From positions 62,001 through 126,000 of the forward strand of contig NZ_JAQSDR010000030.1 in NCBI RefSeq assembly GCF_029946005.1: a stretch of 64,000 bases of DNA, given 5' to 3'. The notes under the pieces were generated by a model that made no database searches, was not told the origin of the DNA, and saw nothing but the letters and a program-made list of their open reading frames with translations. Both the position numbers and the translations under genes were made by a program. Of this stretch, positions 8,098 through 16,452 are shown piece after piece. Numbering within the stretch: position 1 is the first letter of the stretch; every line of letters starts with the position of its first letter. The stretch is from Aquabacterium sp. (GTDB taxonomy: Bacteria > Pseudomonadota > Gammaproteobacteria > Burkholderiales > Burkholderiaceae_C).

Positions 8098-9081
8098 ATG
8101 AACGTGGAAGCGAACGATCTTTTGCTCTTCGCCCGGGTGGTGGACGAGCACAGTTTCACACGCGCAGCCGAGCGCCTGGGCTTGCCCAAATCGACCGTGT
8201 CGCGCCGCGTGTCCGCCCTGGAAGCGCAACTGGGCGAACGACTGCTGCTGCGCACCACCCGCCAGCTCACCCTCACGGATTTTGGCCACAGCGTGCTGGA
8301 ACACGCGCACCAGATCGCTTCAGAGGTGGATGCAGCTTCACTGCTGGCGCAGCACCGCCAGGTCGAGCCCAGCGGGCGGCTGCGGGTGTCGATGCCGGCA
8401 GACTTCGCCACCAATGTACTGGCCCCGATGCTGGCCACCTTCGTGCAGAAGTACCCCGCCATCTCGCTGGAGCTGGACCTCACGCCACGCCGCGTTGACC
8501 TGATCGGCGAGAACTTCGACGTGGCCATCCGCATGGGCGACCTGCCTGACGACAGCACCCTGGCGGCACGGCGGCTCGCCACCTTCACCGCGGGTCTGTA
8601 TGCCTCACCCAGGTACCTGGCGCGGCGCGGCCAGCCTTCGGAGCCCGAAGCCTTGATGGAACACGACGCCCTGCGCCTGCTAGGCCGCAGCGGCGACCCC
8701 GTGCCCTGGGTGTTGCACCGCGACCAGGCGCGCTGGGAGGGCATCCCACCCGGCCGCGCCACCGCCAACTCGCCCGAGGTGCTGATGCGCATGGCCCTGT
8801 CGGACGCGGGCATTGCGCTGGTCGGCGATCATTTCGTCGAGCCGCACCTGCGCAGTGGCGCGCTGGCACCCGTGTTGCCCGATTGGCGCCCGCCCGCCAC
8901 CGATGCCTGGGCCGTGTTCCCTGGCCGCCGCCTCATGCCAGCGCGCACCCGGGTGCTGCTGGACGACATGCAAACCGTCTTGTCGGGGCCCCAGTGCCAG
9001 GCCGAGGAAGCACGGATCGAAAAAACCCTGCGTCTTGCCAAGCTCACTGCACCGGGTAGTTGGCCCTCACGAAAGGAATGA
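8098..9081 (+). CDS. LysR-family transcriptional regulator
   Basis: A 327-residue LTTR. The N-terminal winged helix (about residues 5-62, NDLLLFARVVDEHSFTRAAE, then LPKSTVSRRVSALEAQLGERLL) is typical of the subgroup that controls quinone reductases and detoxification genes, and the rest is the periplasmic-binding-like effector domain. ATG 8098 is preferred over an in-frame ATG at 8086, which falls in a palindrome. Its 3' end overlaps the convergent GDSL esterase gene by 38 bp. It probably controls azoR. Confidence 0.88.
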   Translation: MNVEANDLLLFARVVDEHSFTRAAERLGLPKSTVSRRVSALEAQLGERLLLRTTRQLTLTDFGHSVLEHAHQIASEVDAASLLAQHRQVEPSGRLRVSMPADFATNVLAPMLATFVQKYPAISLELDLTPRRVDLIGENFDVAIRMGDLPDDSTLAARRLATFTAGLYASPRYLARRGQPSEPEALMEHDALRLLGRSGDPVPWVLHRDQARWEGIPPGRATANSPEVLMRMALSDAGIALVGDHFVEPHLRSGALAPVLPDWRPPATDAWAVFPGRRLMPARTRVLLDDMQTVLSGPQCQAEEARIEKTLRLAKLTAPGSWPSRKE

Positions 9082-10273
9082 CCTGGTTGGCGATGGTCTG
9101 GGCGGCCTTGGTCGTGGGGTGCAGCAAATCCCAGAACAGGTAGGTGTCGGCATTGGTGCAGCCCGGGCGGATGCCTTGGGTCTGCGCATAGTTCATCGAG
9201 TTATCGTCGTTGATGTCCAGGCAGGACTGCGTGGTGTTGGTGACGCCATAAGCCACCGGGTTGTTGAGCATGTCATCGACCAACGTGCGGGTGTCGAACA
9301 AGCGGATGTTCACCGTCGGGTTCTGCGCCTTCAGCGTGGCCACCAGGGACGCCACATTGGTGTTGAGCTGGTTCACATTGGCGAACAGCGCATCGCGCTC
9401 AGCCTGCGTCTTGAAGCCCATCGCGGCCGACATCTTCGGCGACTTGGACAGGTCAGGCACGTTCAGTACCAGGATCTGCTTGGCGCCAGAGTTGATCAGG
9501 CTTTGCAGGGCCGACTGCTGATTGCCCACGATCGACTCCACCGTGCGGCCATAGTTGATCAGGTCGTTGGCGCCGATCAGCATGGTGAACAGGGTGTTGG
9601 CCGGTTTGTAGTTCTTCGCGGCCACCATGTAGTCCCGGTATGACTGGACCTGAGAGACCACGCCGGGGATCACGTAGTAGTCGTCAGCGGCTGCACCACC
9701 CACGGCCCAGTTGTAGTTGGGCACGCCCAGGTTGTCGGTCAAGTATTCGTTCCAGACCTTGCCGTTGGTGAAGCGGCCCGACACATAGCTGTGCGGGCTG
9801 GGCACTTCCCAGTGGGTGGCGTTGTACACGTTATGGTTGTCCGAGACGCTGTCGCCAAACACCACAACCTTGCTGATCTTCGCGGGCTGCGTGACGGGGT
9901 CGTGGGTCCAGATGGTGTAGTTCAAGCCGACCGGCGTGTCAGCCGCGGCGATCATCAACAGGGGCTGGCTCACGCCCATCAAGGTGAAGGTGTTCTGGCA
10001 CACCGACTTCAAGGTGGCTTGCGAGGTGCTGGTGTAGAACATGTTCTTGATGCTCGTCACGCCATCCTTGAACCAGTTGCCACTGACCTTGTAGACCGAC
10101 AGGATCGAGCCGTTGCGGGCCCACACGTAGTTGGACTCGGGGTCGGTGGTGGTGGGGTTGGCCTTGTAGAAGCACTTCATCTGAGTCGTGGTGTTCACGC
10201 CCAAGGCCATGGCTTGGCCAGCGGCCAGCAGGGCCAGTGCGCCCAGCACAGGGCGCAGTGTTGATGTGTTCAT
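9044..10273 (-). CDS. Secreted GDSL/SGNH-family lipase or esterase
   Basis: A 409-residue secreted hydrolase. The signal peptide (MNTSTLRPVLGALALLAAGQAMA) is followed by an N-terminal extension of about 120 residues with paired cysteines. The SGNH core follows: block I VVFGDSVSDNHN with the catalytic serine, block III IGANDLI and block V LLHPT with the catalytic histidine. The arrangement resembles thermolabile-hemolysin/phospholipase-type GDSL enzymes. The ATG at 10271-10273 is preceded by AGGACCACCTC. It probably acts on lipids outside the cell; the exact substrate is unknown. Confidence 0.85.
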   Translation of the reverse strand: MNTSTLRPVLGALALLAAGQAMALGVNTTTQMKCFYKANPTTTDPESNYVWARNGSILSVYKVSGNWFKDGVTSIKNMFYTSTSQATLKSVCQNTFTLMGVSQPLLMIAAADTPVGLNYTIWTHDPVTQPAKISKVVVFGDSVSDNHNVYNATHWEVPSPHSYVSGRFTNGKVWNEYLTDNLGVPNYNWAVGGAAADDYYVIPGVVSQVQSYRDYMVAAKNYKPANTLFTMLIGANDLINYGRTVESIVGNQQSALQSLINSGAKQILVLNVPDLSKSPKMSAAMGFKTQAERDALFANVNQLNTNVASLVATLKAQNPTVNIRLFDTRTLVDDMLNNPVAYGVTNTTQSCLDINDDNSMNYAQTQGIRPGCTNADTYLFWDLLHPTTKAAQTIANQVIPFVRANYPVQ

Positions 10274-10360
10274 GAGGTGGTCCTTGATTGAATGGATTTG
10301 GTGGCGCCATTGTTCAAGGCCACCTCTCAATCAACCACCCCCCGTTCAAGGCTGCCCTGG

Positions 10361-10381
10361 CGGGTTAGGCGCACTAACCCG
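10361..10381. terminator. Stem-loop across the histidine kinase stop codon
   Basis: CGGGTTAG (10361-10368) and CTAACCCG (10374-10381) form a perfect eight-base stem with a five-base loop. The kinase stop codon lies inside the right arm. No U-run follows on either strand, so it is not a classical intrinsic terminator; it may protect the mRNA 3' end or slow readthrough into the esterase promoter region. Confidence 0.35.
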
Positions 10382-12191
10382 AGCGGGTAGTGCTCTGGTG
10401 CAAGGCCTGCAGCAATTGCTCACGGTCCAGCGGCTTGTGCATCAAGCGGATGCCCTGCTCTGCGGCCCGGGCCTGGATCTGCGGATCGAGGTCGCCGGTC
10501 ACCAGGATCGCGGGGAACTCGTCGCCCAGTTCATGGCGCAGCTCGGCGATCGCATCGAAGCCGCTGTAGGAATGGCTCAGGCGGTAGTCGCAGATGACGA
10601 CGCAAGGCCCAAGCTCCTGCTCGGCGGCTTGCTGCACCAGCGCCATCGCGTTCTCGCCACCCAGGGTGCGGTAGCCACTGTGCTGGAGCACCGTCACCAC
10701 GGCGTCCAGCACAGTGGCCTGATCTTCGATGACGAGCACGCAGTCGTGATCACCCAGCGTCGTGGCCGCATCGACCTGCGAAACGGGGACCTGGGGTGGC
10801 TGCGCTTGCCCTGGCTCAAACGCGATGTCAAAGCAGGAGCCCCGGCCCAGCCTGGAATGCAGCGCCACGCGGGTGCCTGTCAAGGCCACGAGCCTGCGCA
10901 CCACGCCCAGGCCCAAACCCAAGCCATCCTGCGCACGCCGCGCGGTGTTCTGCACCTGGAAGTAATCGTTGAAGACCTTGGGCCGATCGGCCCGCGAGAT
11001 CCCCATGCCCGTGTCCCACACCTGGCAGTGGACCAGGCCACCCCGGCGGCGCGCCCGCAAGCGCACCTCGCCATGCTGGGTGTAGCGCACCGCGTTCTCC
11101 AGCAGATTGCGCAGCATGCGTTGGGCCAGCACGGCGTCGGTCCAGAGCCAGTCGTCCGTGGGGTGCACGGACCAGCGCAAGCCCTTCTCGCTGCAAGCCA
11201 GCGCGAACTCCTGGTCCAGTGAGGTGAACAGGTCGCGCACCGACACGTTTTGCGGCTGGCACGCCACCTTCTGCGCTTCGATGCGGGCCACGTCGAACAT
11301 GCGCTCGAACAAATGCCGCATGGAGGTCAGCGCGCCGCCCAGCTTGTCGGCCACCTCCATCTGATAAAGCGAGGTGAGCTGCTTGCGCAGGTGGTCGCTC
11401 AGCAGTTGCAGGCTGTACAGGGGTTGTCGCAGGTCATGGCTGGCGGCGGCGAAGAACTCGCTCTTCTCGCGGTTGGCCTGGTCGGCCTGGGCCTTGGCGC
11501 GCGTCACTTCGTCCACCTCGCGGGCCAACTCTTCAACCAGCACCGCATTGCGCTGGCGCGTGCGCGCAGCCTCGAACAAGCGGATCGAAATAGCACGGCC
11601 TGCCAACCAGCCATTGATGCAGGCCGCCACCAGCAACACGGCGATGTAGTGGTCGGCCGAGCTGCCGTGCCACATCAAGGCCACCAGCAAGCTGAGCACG
11701 ACGGGCGCGGTGCCCACCATGGCCAAGCCAAAATCTTCGATCGCGTAGAACGTCAGGCCGTAGGTGAACACCACCACGGTGATCAGCAGGGGCAGTTGCC
11801 ACTCAGGCGTCAAGCCGCCATACAGCAGTGCGCACAGCACGCCGCCAGACACCCCGTGCACAGCGCGCCACCCCAGCAGCAAGGCGCGCCAGCGTCCGTA
11901 GTTGCCGGCGTGCAATTGAATCTGCCTGAAGCGAACCGCCAGCAGCGTCACTGCGGCGCACACCAGAATCATGCAAGCCCAGGGCAGCAGCCACTGCGCC
12001 ATGGGCAGGTTTGACTTGGTGATCAGCAAGCCCATCAGCAGCAAGCCCACGATCTGCATGGGCAGGGCTTTGGGATGGTTGCGCCAGCCGTTGCCCAAGA
12101 TGTCGATCCAGATGGCGGCCTCTTGCTGGGGCAAGCCCCGCAGCGACAGGCACAGCAACCGACTGTCCTGGCGCGAAGGCTCAGGCGACAT
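10374..12191 (-). CDS. Hybrid sensor histidine kinase with C-terminal receiver
   Basis: A 605-residue inner-membrane kinase. Residues about 45-205 form six or so transmembrane segments, followed by a coiled-coil linker, a HisKA domain with phosphorylated H252 in AAASHDLRQP, a HATPase domain (N366 in RNLLENAVRY, DTGMGIS, GLGLGLGVV) and a receiver domain whose acceptor is D535 in CDYRLS. No periplasmic sensor domain is visible, so the signal is probably sensed in or near the membrane. The ATG at 12189-12191 overlaps the upstream response-regulator gene by 11 bp, so the two are a co-translated pair. Confidence 0.9.
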   Translation of the reverse strand: MSPEPSRQDSRLLCLSLRGLPQQEAAIWIDILGNGWRNHPKALPMQIVGLLLMGLLITKSNLPMAQWLLPWACMILVCAAVTLLAVRFRQIQLHAGNYGRWRALLLGWRAVHGVSGGVLCALLYGGLTPEWQLPLLITVVVFTYGLTFYAIEDFGLAMVGTAPVVLSLLVALMWHGSSADHYIAVLLVAACINGWLAGRAISIRLFEAARTRQRNAVLVEELAREVDEVTRAKAQADQANREKSEFFAAASHDLRQPLYSLQLLSDHLRKQLTSLYQMEVADKLGGALTSMRHLFERMFDVARIEAQKVACQPQNVSVRDLFTSLDQEFALACSEKGLRWSVHPTDDWLWTDAVLAQRMLRNLLENAVRYTQHGEVRLRARRRGGLVHCQVWDTGMGISRADRPKVFNDYFQVQNTARRAQDGLGLGLGVVRRLVALTGTRVALHSRLGRGSCFDIAFEPGQAQPPQVPVSQVDAATTLGDHDCVLVIEDQATVLDAVVTVLQHSGYRTLGGENAMALVQQAAEQELGPCVVICDYRLSHSYSGFDAIAELRHELGDEFPAILVTGDLDPQIQARAAEQGIRLMHKPLDREQLLQALHQSTTRSG

Positions 12192-12864
12192 GCGGGCTTG
12201 GGTTCGCACAGGCCAGGATCAAATGCACCCGGCTGCTGACCTTGTGGGCCCGCAACAAGGCACTGACGTGCAGCTTGACCGTCTCCGAGCTGATGCCCAG
12301 CTCGTTGGAGATGACCTGGTTGGAGAAGCCCTTGAGCAGCAGGCGCAGCACTTCACCCTGGCGCGGTGTCAAGCGCACCAAGGATGCACTGAGGGCAGCA
12401 GGCTTGTCCACCACCGACAAGCGGCCCGAGACCTGCCAGAGCAATTCACGCGGGAAGTAGATGCCACCACTGGCCATGGCCGAGATGCCCTGCACGAACT
12501 GATCAAGGTCGCCATGCTTGGGCACAAAAGCGGCGGCGCCTTGTTGCAGGCATTGCATGGCCAGTTGGTCGTCGTCGGTGCCCGAGACCACGCCCACCAC
12601 CACGTTGGGCGCCACGGCCTTGATCCTTTGCAGCGTCTCCAGACCGCGGCTGTCGGGCAAGTGCAAATCGAGCAACACGGTGTCGATGGAGGGCCCGTGC
12701 TCGCCCTGCAAGGTTTCAATGGCCTGCTGCAGGCTGCTGGCCTCGAACAGGCGGGCCTGGGGACGGGTGTCGCTGAAAACGCGCACGATGCCCTCGCGGA
12801 TCAAGGCGTGGTCGTCCACGATCAGATAGGCGTCGCCCCGCACAGCGGAAGGCTGCGTGCTCAT
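12181..12864 (-). CDS. NarL/LuxR-type response regulator
   Basis: A 227-residue regulator: receiver domain (residues about 12-130; acidic pocket VDDH, phosphoacceptor D66 in LLDLHLP, K115 in VPKHG) and a LuxR-type HTH (about 165-225, LTPRQGEVLRLLLKGFSNQVISNELGIS split over two helices). It is the first gene of a two-gene operon with the hybrid histidine kinase, its obvious partner. The targets are not evident; the neighbouring secreted esterases on either side are possible but unproven. Confidence 0.92.
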   Translation of the reverse strand: MSTQPSAVRGDAYLIVDDHALIREGIVRVFSDTRPQARLFEASSLQQAIETLQGEHGPSIDTVLLDLHLPDSRGLETLQRIKAVAPNVVVGVVSGTDDDQLAMQCLQQGAAAFVPKHGDLDQFVQGISAMASGGIYFPRELLWQVSGRLSVVDKPAALSASLVRLTPRQGEVLRLLLKGFSNQVISNELGISSETVKLHVSALLRAHKVSSRVHLILACANPSPHVA

Positions 12865-12983
12865 GATGTCCCAATTTCCATGGACTCAAGTGTACGGGCC
12901 CAGGCGGGGCGGGCAAAGGCATGCTGGCATGATGCCCGGCAAATCCACCCCCTCATTTGAGTAGAACCGGAACCGGGAGTCCC

Positions 12984-13781
12984 ATGAAAAAACGCTTCAG
13001 CACATTGGCCATCGCCTCCGCCGTCGCCCTGTCGGGCTGCACCCGCATCGAAACCGGGGAGGTGGGCTTGCGCATCAACTTCGACAAGACCACCGACCCG
13101 GTGGAGCGCCTGCCGGGCTCGTTCAACCAAACACTGGTCGGCCGCATCCTCACCTTCAAGATCCAGGACGTGGCCGTGGGCGTGGACAACATGACGCCGC
13201 TGGCCTCGGACAACTCCACGGTCAAGGACTTCGACATGACGGTGGTCTACAACGTCAACCCCTCGGCCGTGTCCGAGCTGTGGACCACCAAGAACCGCAC
13301 TTTTCACGGCATGGCGGAGCACAACGACGACATCCTGCTGATGCAGAACTACGTGGCACTGAGCGCCCGCAATGCCGCCTACAAGGTGGCCCGCGCCTAC
13401 GAGTCGCTCAAGATGTCGGACAACCGCCCGCTGATCGAACAGCAGATCCGCGAGAACATCATCAAGACGCTGACCGAAGAAAAGCTGGCCGACAAGATCA
13501 CGGTCTCGCAGGTGCAGGTGCGCGCGATCACGCCGGCCGATGTCATCGTCAACAGCGCCAACGAACTGGTCCGCGCGCAGAACGAGCTCAAGACCAAGGA
13601 AGTGGAAGTGCAGACCGCCAAGAAAGAGGCCGAGCGCATCGCGGCCTTGAACGCCAACGCAGGCGCCATCGGCTACATGAATGCGATGGCCAACCTGAAG
13701 ATCGCCGAAGGCGTCGCCTCCGGCAAGGTTCACACCATCGTCGTGCCCTACGACTTCAAGGGCATCGTCAACGCGAAGTGA
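12984..13781 (+). CDS. SPFH/prohibitin-domain lipoprotein
   Basis: A 265-residue protein with a lipoprotein signal (MKKRFSTLAIASAVALSGC, lipidated C19) followed by an SPFH/band 7 domain (GEVGLRINFDKT, then NVNPSAVSELWTTKN, then AAYKVARAYESL and QVQVRAITPADVIV) and a coiled-coil helix (ELVRAQNELKTKEVEVQTAKKEAERIAAL in two parts). SPFH proteins form membrane-bound oligomeric scaffolds; use of a lipid anchor rather than a transmembrane helix is less usual. The ATG at 12984 has GGGAG upstream. It is monocistronic and convergent with the pectinacetylesterase-like gene. Confidence 0.83.
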   Translation: MKKRFSTLAIASAVALSGCTRIETGEVGLRINFDKTTDPVERLPGSFNQTLVGRILTFKIQDVAVGVDNMTPLASDNSTVKDFDMTVVYNVNPSAVSELWTTKNRTFHGMAEHNDDILLMQNYVALSARNAAYKVARAYESLKMSDNRPLIEQQIRENIIKTLTEEKLADKITVSQVQVRAITPADVIVNSANELVRAQNELKTKEVEVQTAKKEAERIAALNANAGAIGYMNAMANLKIAEGVASGKVHTIVVPYDFKGIVNAK

Positions 13782-13791
13782 CCGTGGTCCA

Positions 13792-15051
13792 TCAATACCC
13801 CAGCGAGGCCAGGATGGGGTTGATCAAGCTGCCCCAGAAGCCGGGGAAGGCCTCTTGCTTGACCTGTGCCACCTCCACCACGCGCAAGGGCGTGCCGGTG
13901 CCATCGAGCAGGTTGTCGATGAAGTTGCTCACGTTCTTCAGGTTCGATTCCTTGATCGCCGTGCCCCCGAAGGTGAGCGTGGTCAGGCAGTGCGAGTTGA
14001 TGATGTCGCGGGCGTAGGGCACGTAGTAGCCCACGTTCTGGTGCGGCTGGATGGCACCGATCCAGTGGCCAATGTCCTGCCGCCACTTGACGTTCAGCAA
14101 CTGGGCCTTGGCATCCCCCGTGGCCGCCGCGATCTCGGGGTTGAACTTGGTGTACGAAAAATCCGAGTACACACCGTCCTGCTGGAACAACGCGTAGCCC
14201 AGGCGATCCTGAGGGAAGATCTTGGCCAGGCCCGTGGTCATCGAGCCCAGGTTGTTGGCATCGCCCGCGTCCGGGTACTGCGTCAGCAGCTTGGTGACCA
14301 AACCATTGGGGCCATCCAGGCCCCAGGCCACGCGGATCTTGTTTTGCAAAGGCAGCGAAGGGTACTGCGCGGCGGTGCCGGCACGGGGCGCCGGGTAGAG
14401 CGGGCCCGAGTCGGCCAGCATGGCGGACTTCTTGGGATTCAGCGCATTGCGGATCACGCCATAGTTGGCGGTGGCCCCTGCCCCACCGGCCGAAAATCCA
14501 GCCACCAGCAGTTGGTCAGGACGTGGCATGTTGGCCTTGAGCCAGGCGGCCACGCCCTCGCTGTTGATTGAGCCCCGGTGCAGGTAGGCCAGGGGCTTGG
14601 TCGGGTCGGCATCGGCGTACACGGCCGTGGCGTTGCCGGTGTGGACATCACCAGTGCAATACGGCACGAACACGATGTTCCAGCCTTGCGTGCGCACGGT
14701 TTGCAGCGGGTTCACGCGCGAGGTGAAGGGCGTGGACAACTGGTGTGGCAGCTCCGCCATGTAGTTGCTGGGAACGCCATCGGGGTTGGAGGCCGACAGC
14801 AGGTCGCCGCCCAGGCAGGACTTCTGATCCCAACAAGCGCCACCACCCTCGTAGACCACGATGGTGCGGTTGGTCAGGGGCGTGCGGTTCACGAAGAAGC
14901 GGTAAGGGGTGCCATTGCCGCACGAAGCGCCCGAGGCCACGGGCAGCTCGACGGTCTGCCAGGAAAAATAAGTGACCGCGTGGGCGGCGAAGGCCGTGCC
15001 GGCCAAAGCCAGGGTGGTCAGGCTCCGCGCCACTGACTGCTTGCTGATCAT
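13792..15051 (-). CDS. Secreted pectinacetylesterase-family hydrolase
   Basis: A 419-residue secreted alpha/beta hydrolase-like protein. After a signal peptide (cut near AHA-VTY), the sequence has family landmarks: VVYEGGGACWDQKSC with paired cysteines, VPYCTGDVHTG, and the nucleophile elbow VAGFSAGGAG with S187. The pectinacetylesterase/notum family removes acetyl or acyl groups from polysaccharides or proteins; the substrate here is not known. The ATG at 15049-15051 gives an intact signal peptide. Confidence 0.78.
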   Translation of the reverse strand: MISKQSVARSLTTLALAGTAFAAHAVTYFSWQTVELPVASGASCGNGTPYRFFVNRTPLTNRTIVVYEGGGACWDQKSCLGGDLLSASNPDGVPSNYMAELPHQLSTPFTSRVNPLQTVRTQGWNIVFVPYCTGDVHTGNATAVYADADPTKPLAYLHRGSINSEGVAAWLKANMPRPDQLLVAGFSAGGAGATANYGVIRNALNPKKSAMLADSGPLYPAPRAGTAAQYPSLPLQNKIRVAWGLDGPNGLVTKLLTQYPDAGDANNLGSMTTGLAKIFPQDRLGYALFQQDGVYSDFSYTKFNPEIAAATGDAKAQLLNVKWRQDIGHWIGAIQPHQNVGYYVPYARDIINSHCLTTLTFGGTAIKESNLKNVSNFIDNLLDGTGTPLRVVEVAQVKQEAFPGFWGSLINPILASLGY

Positions 15052-15146
15052 GGGTGTGCTCCGTTGTGACAACTTCACGGATTGGATCAGGAACACCCGT
15101 GCCAGCGTCTGCGGGTTTCTGCGGAATGGCGGCGATCCGCCCCTCC

Positions 15147-15608
15147 TCAACGCCTGCGCTTGGACGCCTTGGCCAGCGGCTTGAGCGGCAACCCCATGGC
15201 CGCACGCGCCAAGGCATCTGCTTCCACATTGCGGTGCCGAGGTATCCAGCGCAAGCTGGCCTGCTCAAACGCCGCCAGCAGCGCCCGGGCTTCGTCAAAC
15301 AGGGCGGCCAGCCGCGCAATGGGCTTGCTGCGCGCATCGGTGAGCTGCTCCACCAGCACGCTGTTGTCGCTGTAGGCACAGAGCTTGGTCACCCCGCGCG
15401 ACTTCAAGGCCTCAAGCGCCGCCATCAGGGCCCGCAATTCCGCCTCGTTGTTGCAACCAATCGCGTGAGTGGCCTGAGAAAAGCGGTGGCTCACGCCATC
15501 AGGGTCGGTCATCACCACGCCCAGGCCCATGCGGCCGGGGTTGGGCACCGCGCTGCCGTCGCAGTGAACGGTCCAGAAGTCAAGGGCGGGCAAAGCAAGG
15601 TGGGTCAT
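15147..15608 (-). CDS. RNase H-like (reverse-transcriptase-like) protein
   Basis: A 153-residue RNase H-fold protein. The catalytic carboxylates are visible: D in HCDGSAVPNPG, E in NNEAELRALMAALEAL and D in AYSDNSVLVEQL, with a final acidic residue in RHRNVEADALA. The basic C-terminus (KASKRRR) may contact nucleic acid. Members of this RnhC-like group cleave RNA in RNA:DNA hybrids, distinct from the essential housekeeping RnhA/RnhB. ATG 15606-15608 starts the conserved domain. Confidence 0.82.
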   Translation of the reverse strand: MTHLALPALDFWTVHCDGSAVPNPGRMGLGVVMTDPDGVSHRFSQATHAIGCNNEAELRALMAALEALKSRGVTKLCAYSDNSVLVEQLTDARSKPIARLAALFDEARALLAAFEQASLRWIPRHRNVEADALARAAMGLPLKPLAKASKRRR

Positions 15609-15652
15609 GTCGGCACGCTATCAGAAAAGGGGATCACCGCTAGGATGTCGCC

Positions 15653-16216
15653 ATGAACCCCGCCCCTGCTTCGCGCCTGATCCGTTTCAATAAGCCTTAT
15701 GGCGTCCTCAGCCAGTTCACCGACGAAGGACGCTGGCGCGGCCTGAAGGAGTTCATCGACTTGCCTGGCGTTTACGTGGCCGGGCGGCTGGATGCCGACA
15801 GCGAAGGCCTGCTGCTGCTCACCAGCGATGGCCAGCTGCAGGCGCGCATCGCCGACCCGCGTTTCAAGATGGAGAAAACCTATTGGGTGCAGGTTGAAGG
15901 GGTACCCGACGAAGCCGCCCTGGCGGCCCTTCGGCAAGGCGTGGCGCTGAAAGACGGCCTCACCCTGCCGGCCCTGGCCCGCTTGCTGGACGAGCCACCG
16001 GCCATCTGGGACCGAGCCCCCCCCATCCGCGTGCGCCAGGCCATCCCCACGGCATGGGTGGAGCTGGTGATCCGAGAGGGCCGCAACCGTCAGGTGCGTC
16101 GCATGACGGCCGCCGTGGGCTTTCCCACGCTGCGGCTGATCCGCGCGGCCATCGGCCCCTACGCCCTGGATGGGTTGAAGCCGGGGACCTGGCTGGACGC
16201 CGCCCCCATCGCCTGA
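15653..16216 (+). CDS. rluE: RluE/RsuA-family rRNA pseudouridine synthase
   Basis: A 187-residue enzyme lacking the S4 RNA-binding domain, the form typical of RluE, which modifies U2457 of 23S rRNA in E. coli. Landmarks are [18 protein letters not shown], the catalytic loop [19 protein letters not shown] (catalytic aspartate in GRLDADSEG) and the C-terminal [16 protein letters not shown]. It is divergent from the RNase H-like gene. The symbol rests on architecture; RluB/RluF-like specificity is less likely because the S4 domain is absent. Confidence 0.87.
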   Translation: MNPAPASRLIRFNKPYGVLSQFTDEGRWRGLKEFIDLPGVYVAGRLDADSEGLLLLTSDGQLQARIADPRFKMEKTYWVQVEGVPDEAALAALRQGVALKDGLTLPALARLLDEPPAIWDRAPPIRVRQAIPTAWVELVIREGRNRQVRRMTAAVGFPTLRLIRAAIGPYALDGLKPGTWLDAAPIA

Positions 16217-16272
16217 GTGGCATAGGCCCCGGGTATCCTCCTTGTTCAAACACAAATCAAGGTGAGTCCCCC

Positions 16273-16452
16273 ATGCCCGAGATTGCTGCTTCTCTGGAAA
16301 ACCTGGCCGCCGCCTGCACGGCCATGGCCACCAACCTGGCCTTCGAGCGTGGCGCACATGCCGTGACCTTGCAGGCCTCGCACATGGGAGAAGCCATCTA
16401 CCGGCGCCTGGGTTACCGCGAATACGGGCGCACCGCGCGGTGGAGCCGCTGA
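16273..16452 (+). pseudogene. Short ORF with a GNAT acetyltransferase C-terminal remnant
   Basis: A 59-residue ORF. Residues 27-59 (RGAHAVTLQASHMGEAIYRR, then LGYREYGR) match the C-terminal end of GNAT N-acetyltransferases, the part after the acetyl-CoA loop. The first 26 residues (MPEIAASLENLAAACTAMA) do not match the rest of that fold, and there is no room for the acetyl-CoA-binding motif. It looks like an internal deletion that joined an unrelated start to a GNAT tail. AAGGTGAG precedes the ATG and the stop overlaps the DUF445 start as TGATG, so it may still be translated and couple to that gene. Confidence 0.5.

Noticed and set aside
10361-10381. Intrinsic terminator of the histidine kinase operon
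   Set aside because: The stem is perfect but no T-run follows on either strand, so it is listed only as a stem-loop with low confidence.
12861-13733. 290-codon minus-strand frame over the SPFH gene
   Set aside because: The plus-strand gene has a lipobox, SPFH blocks and a ribosome site; the other frame is histidine/valine-rich noise.
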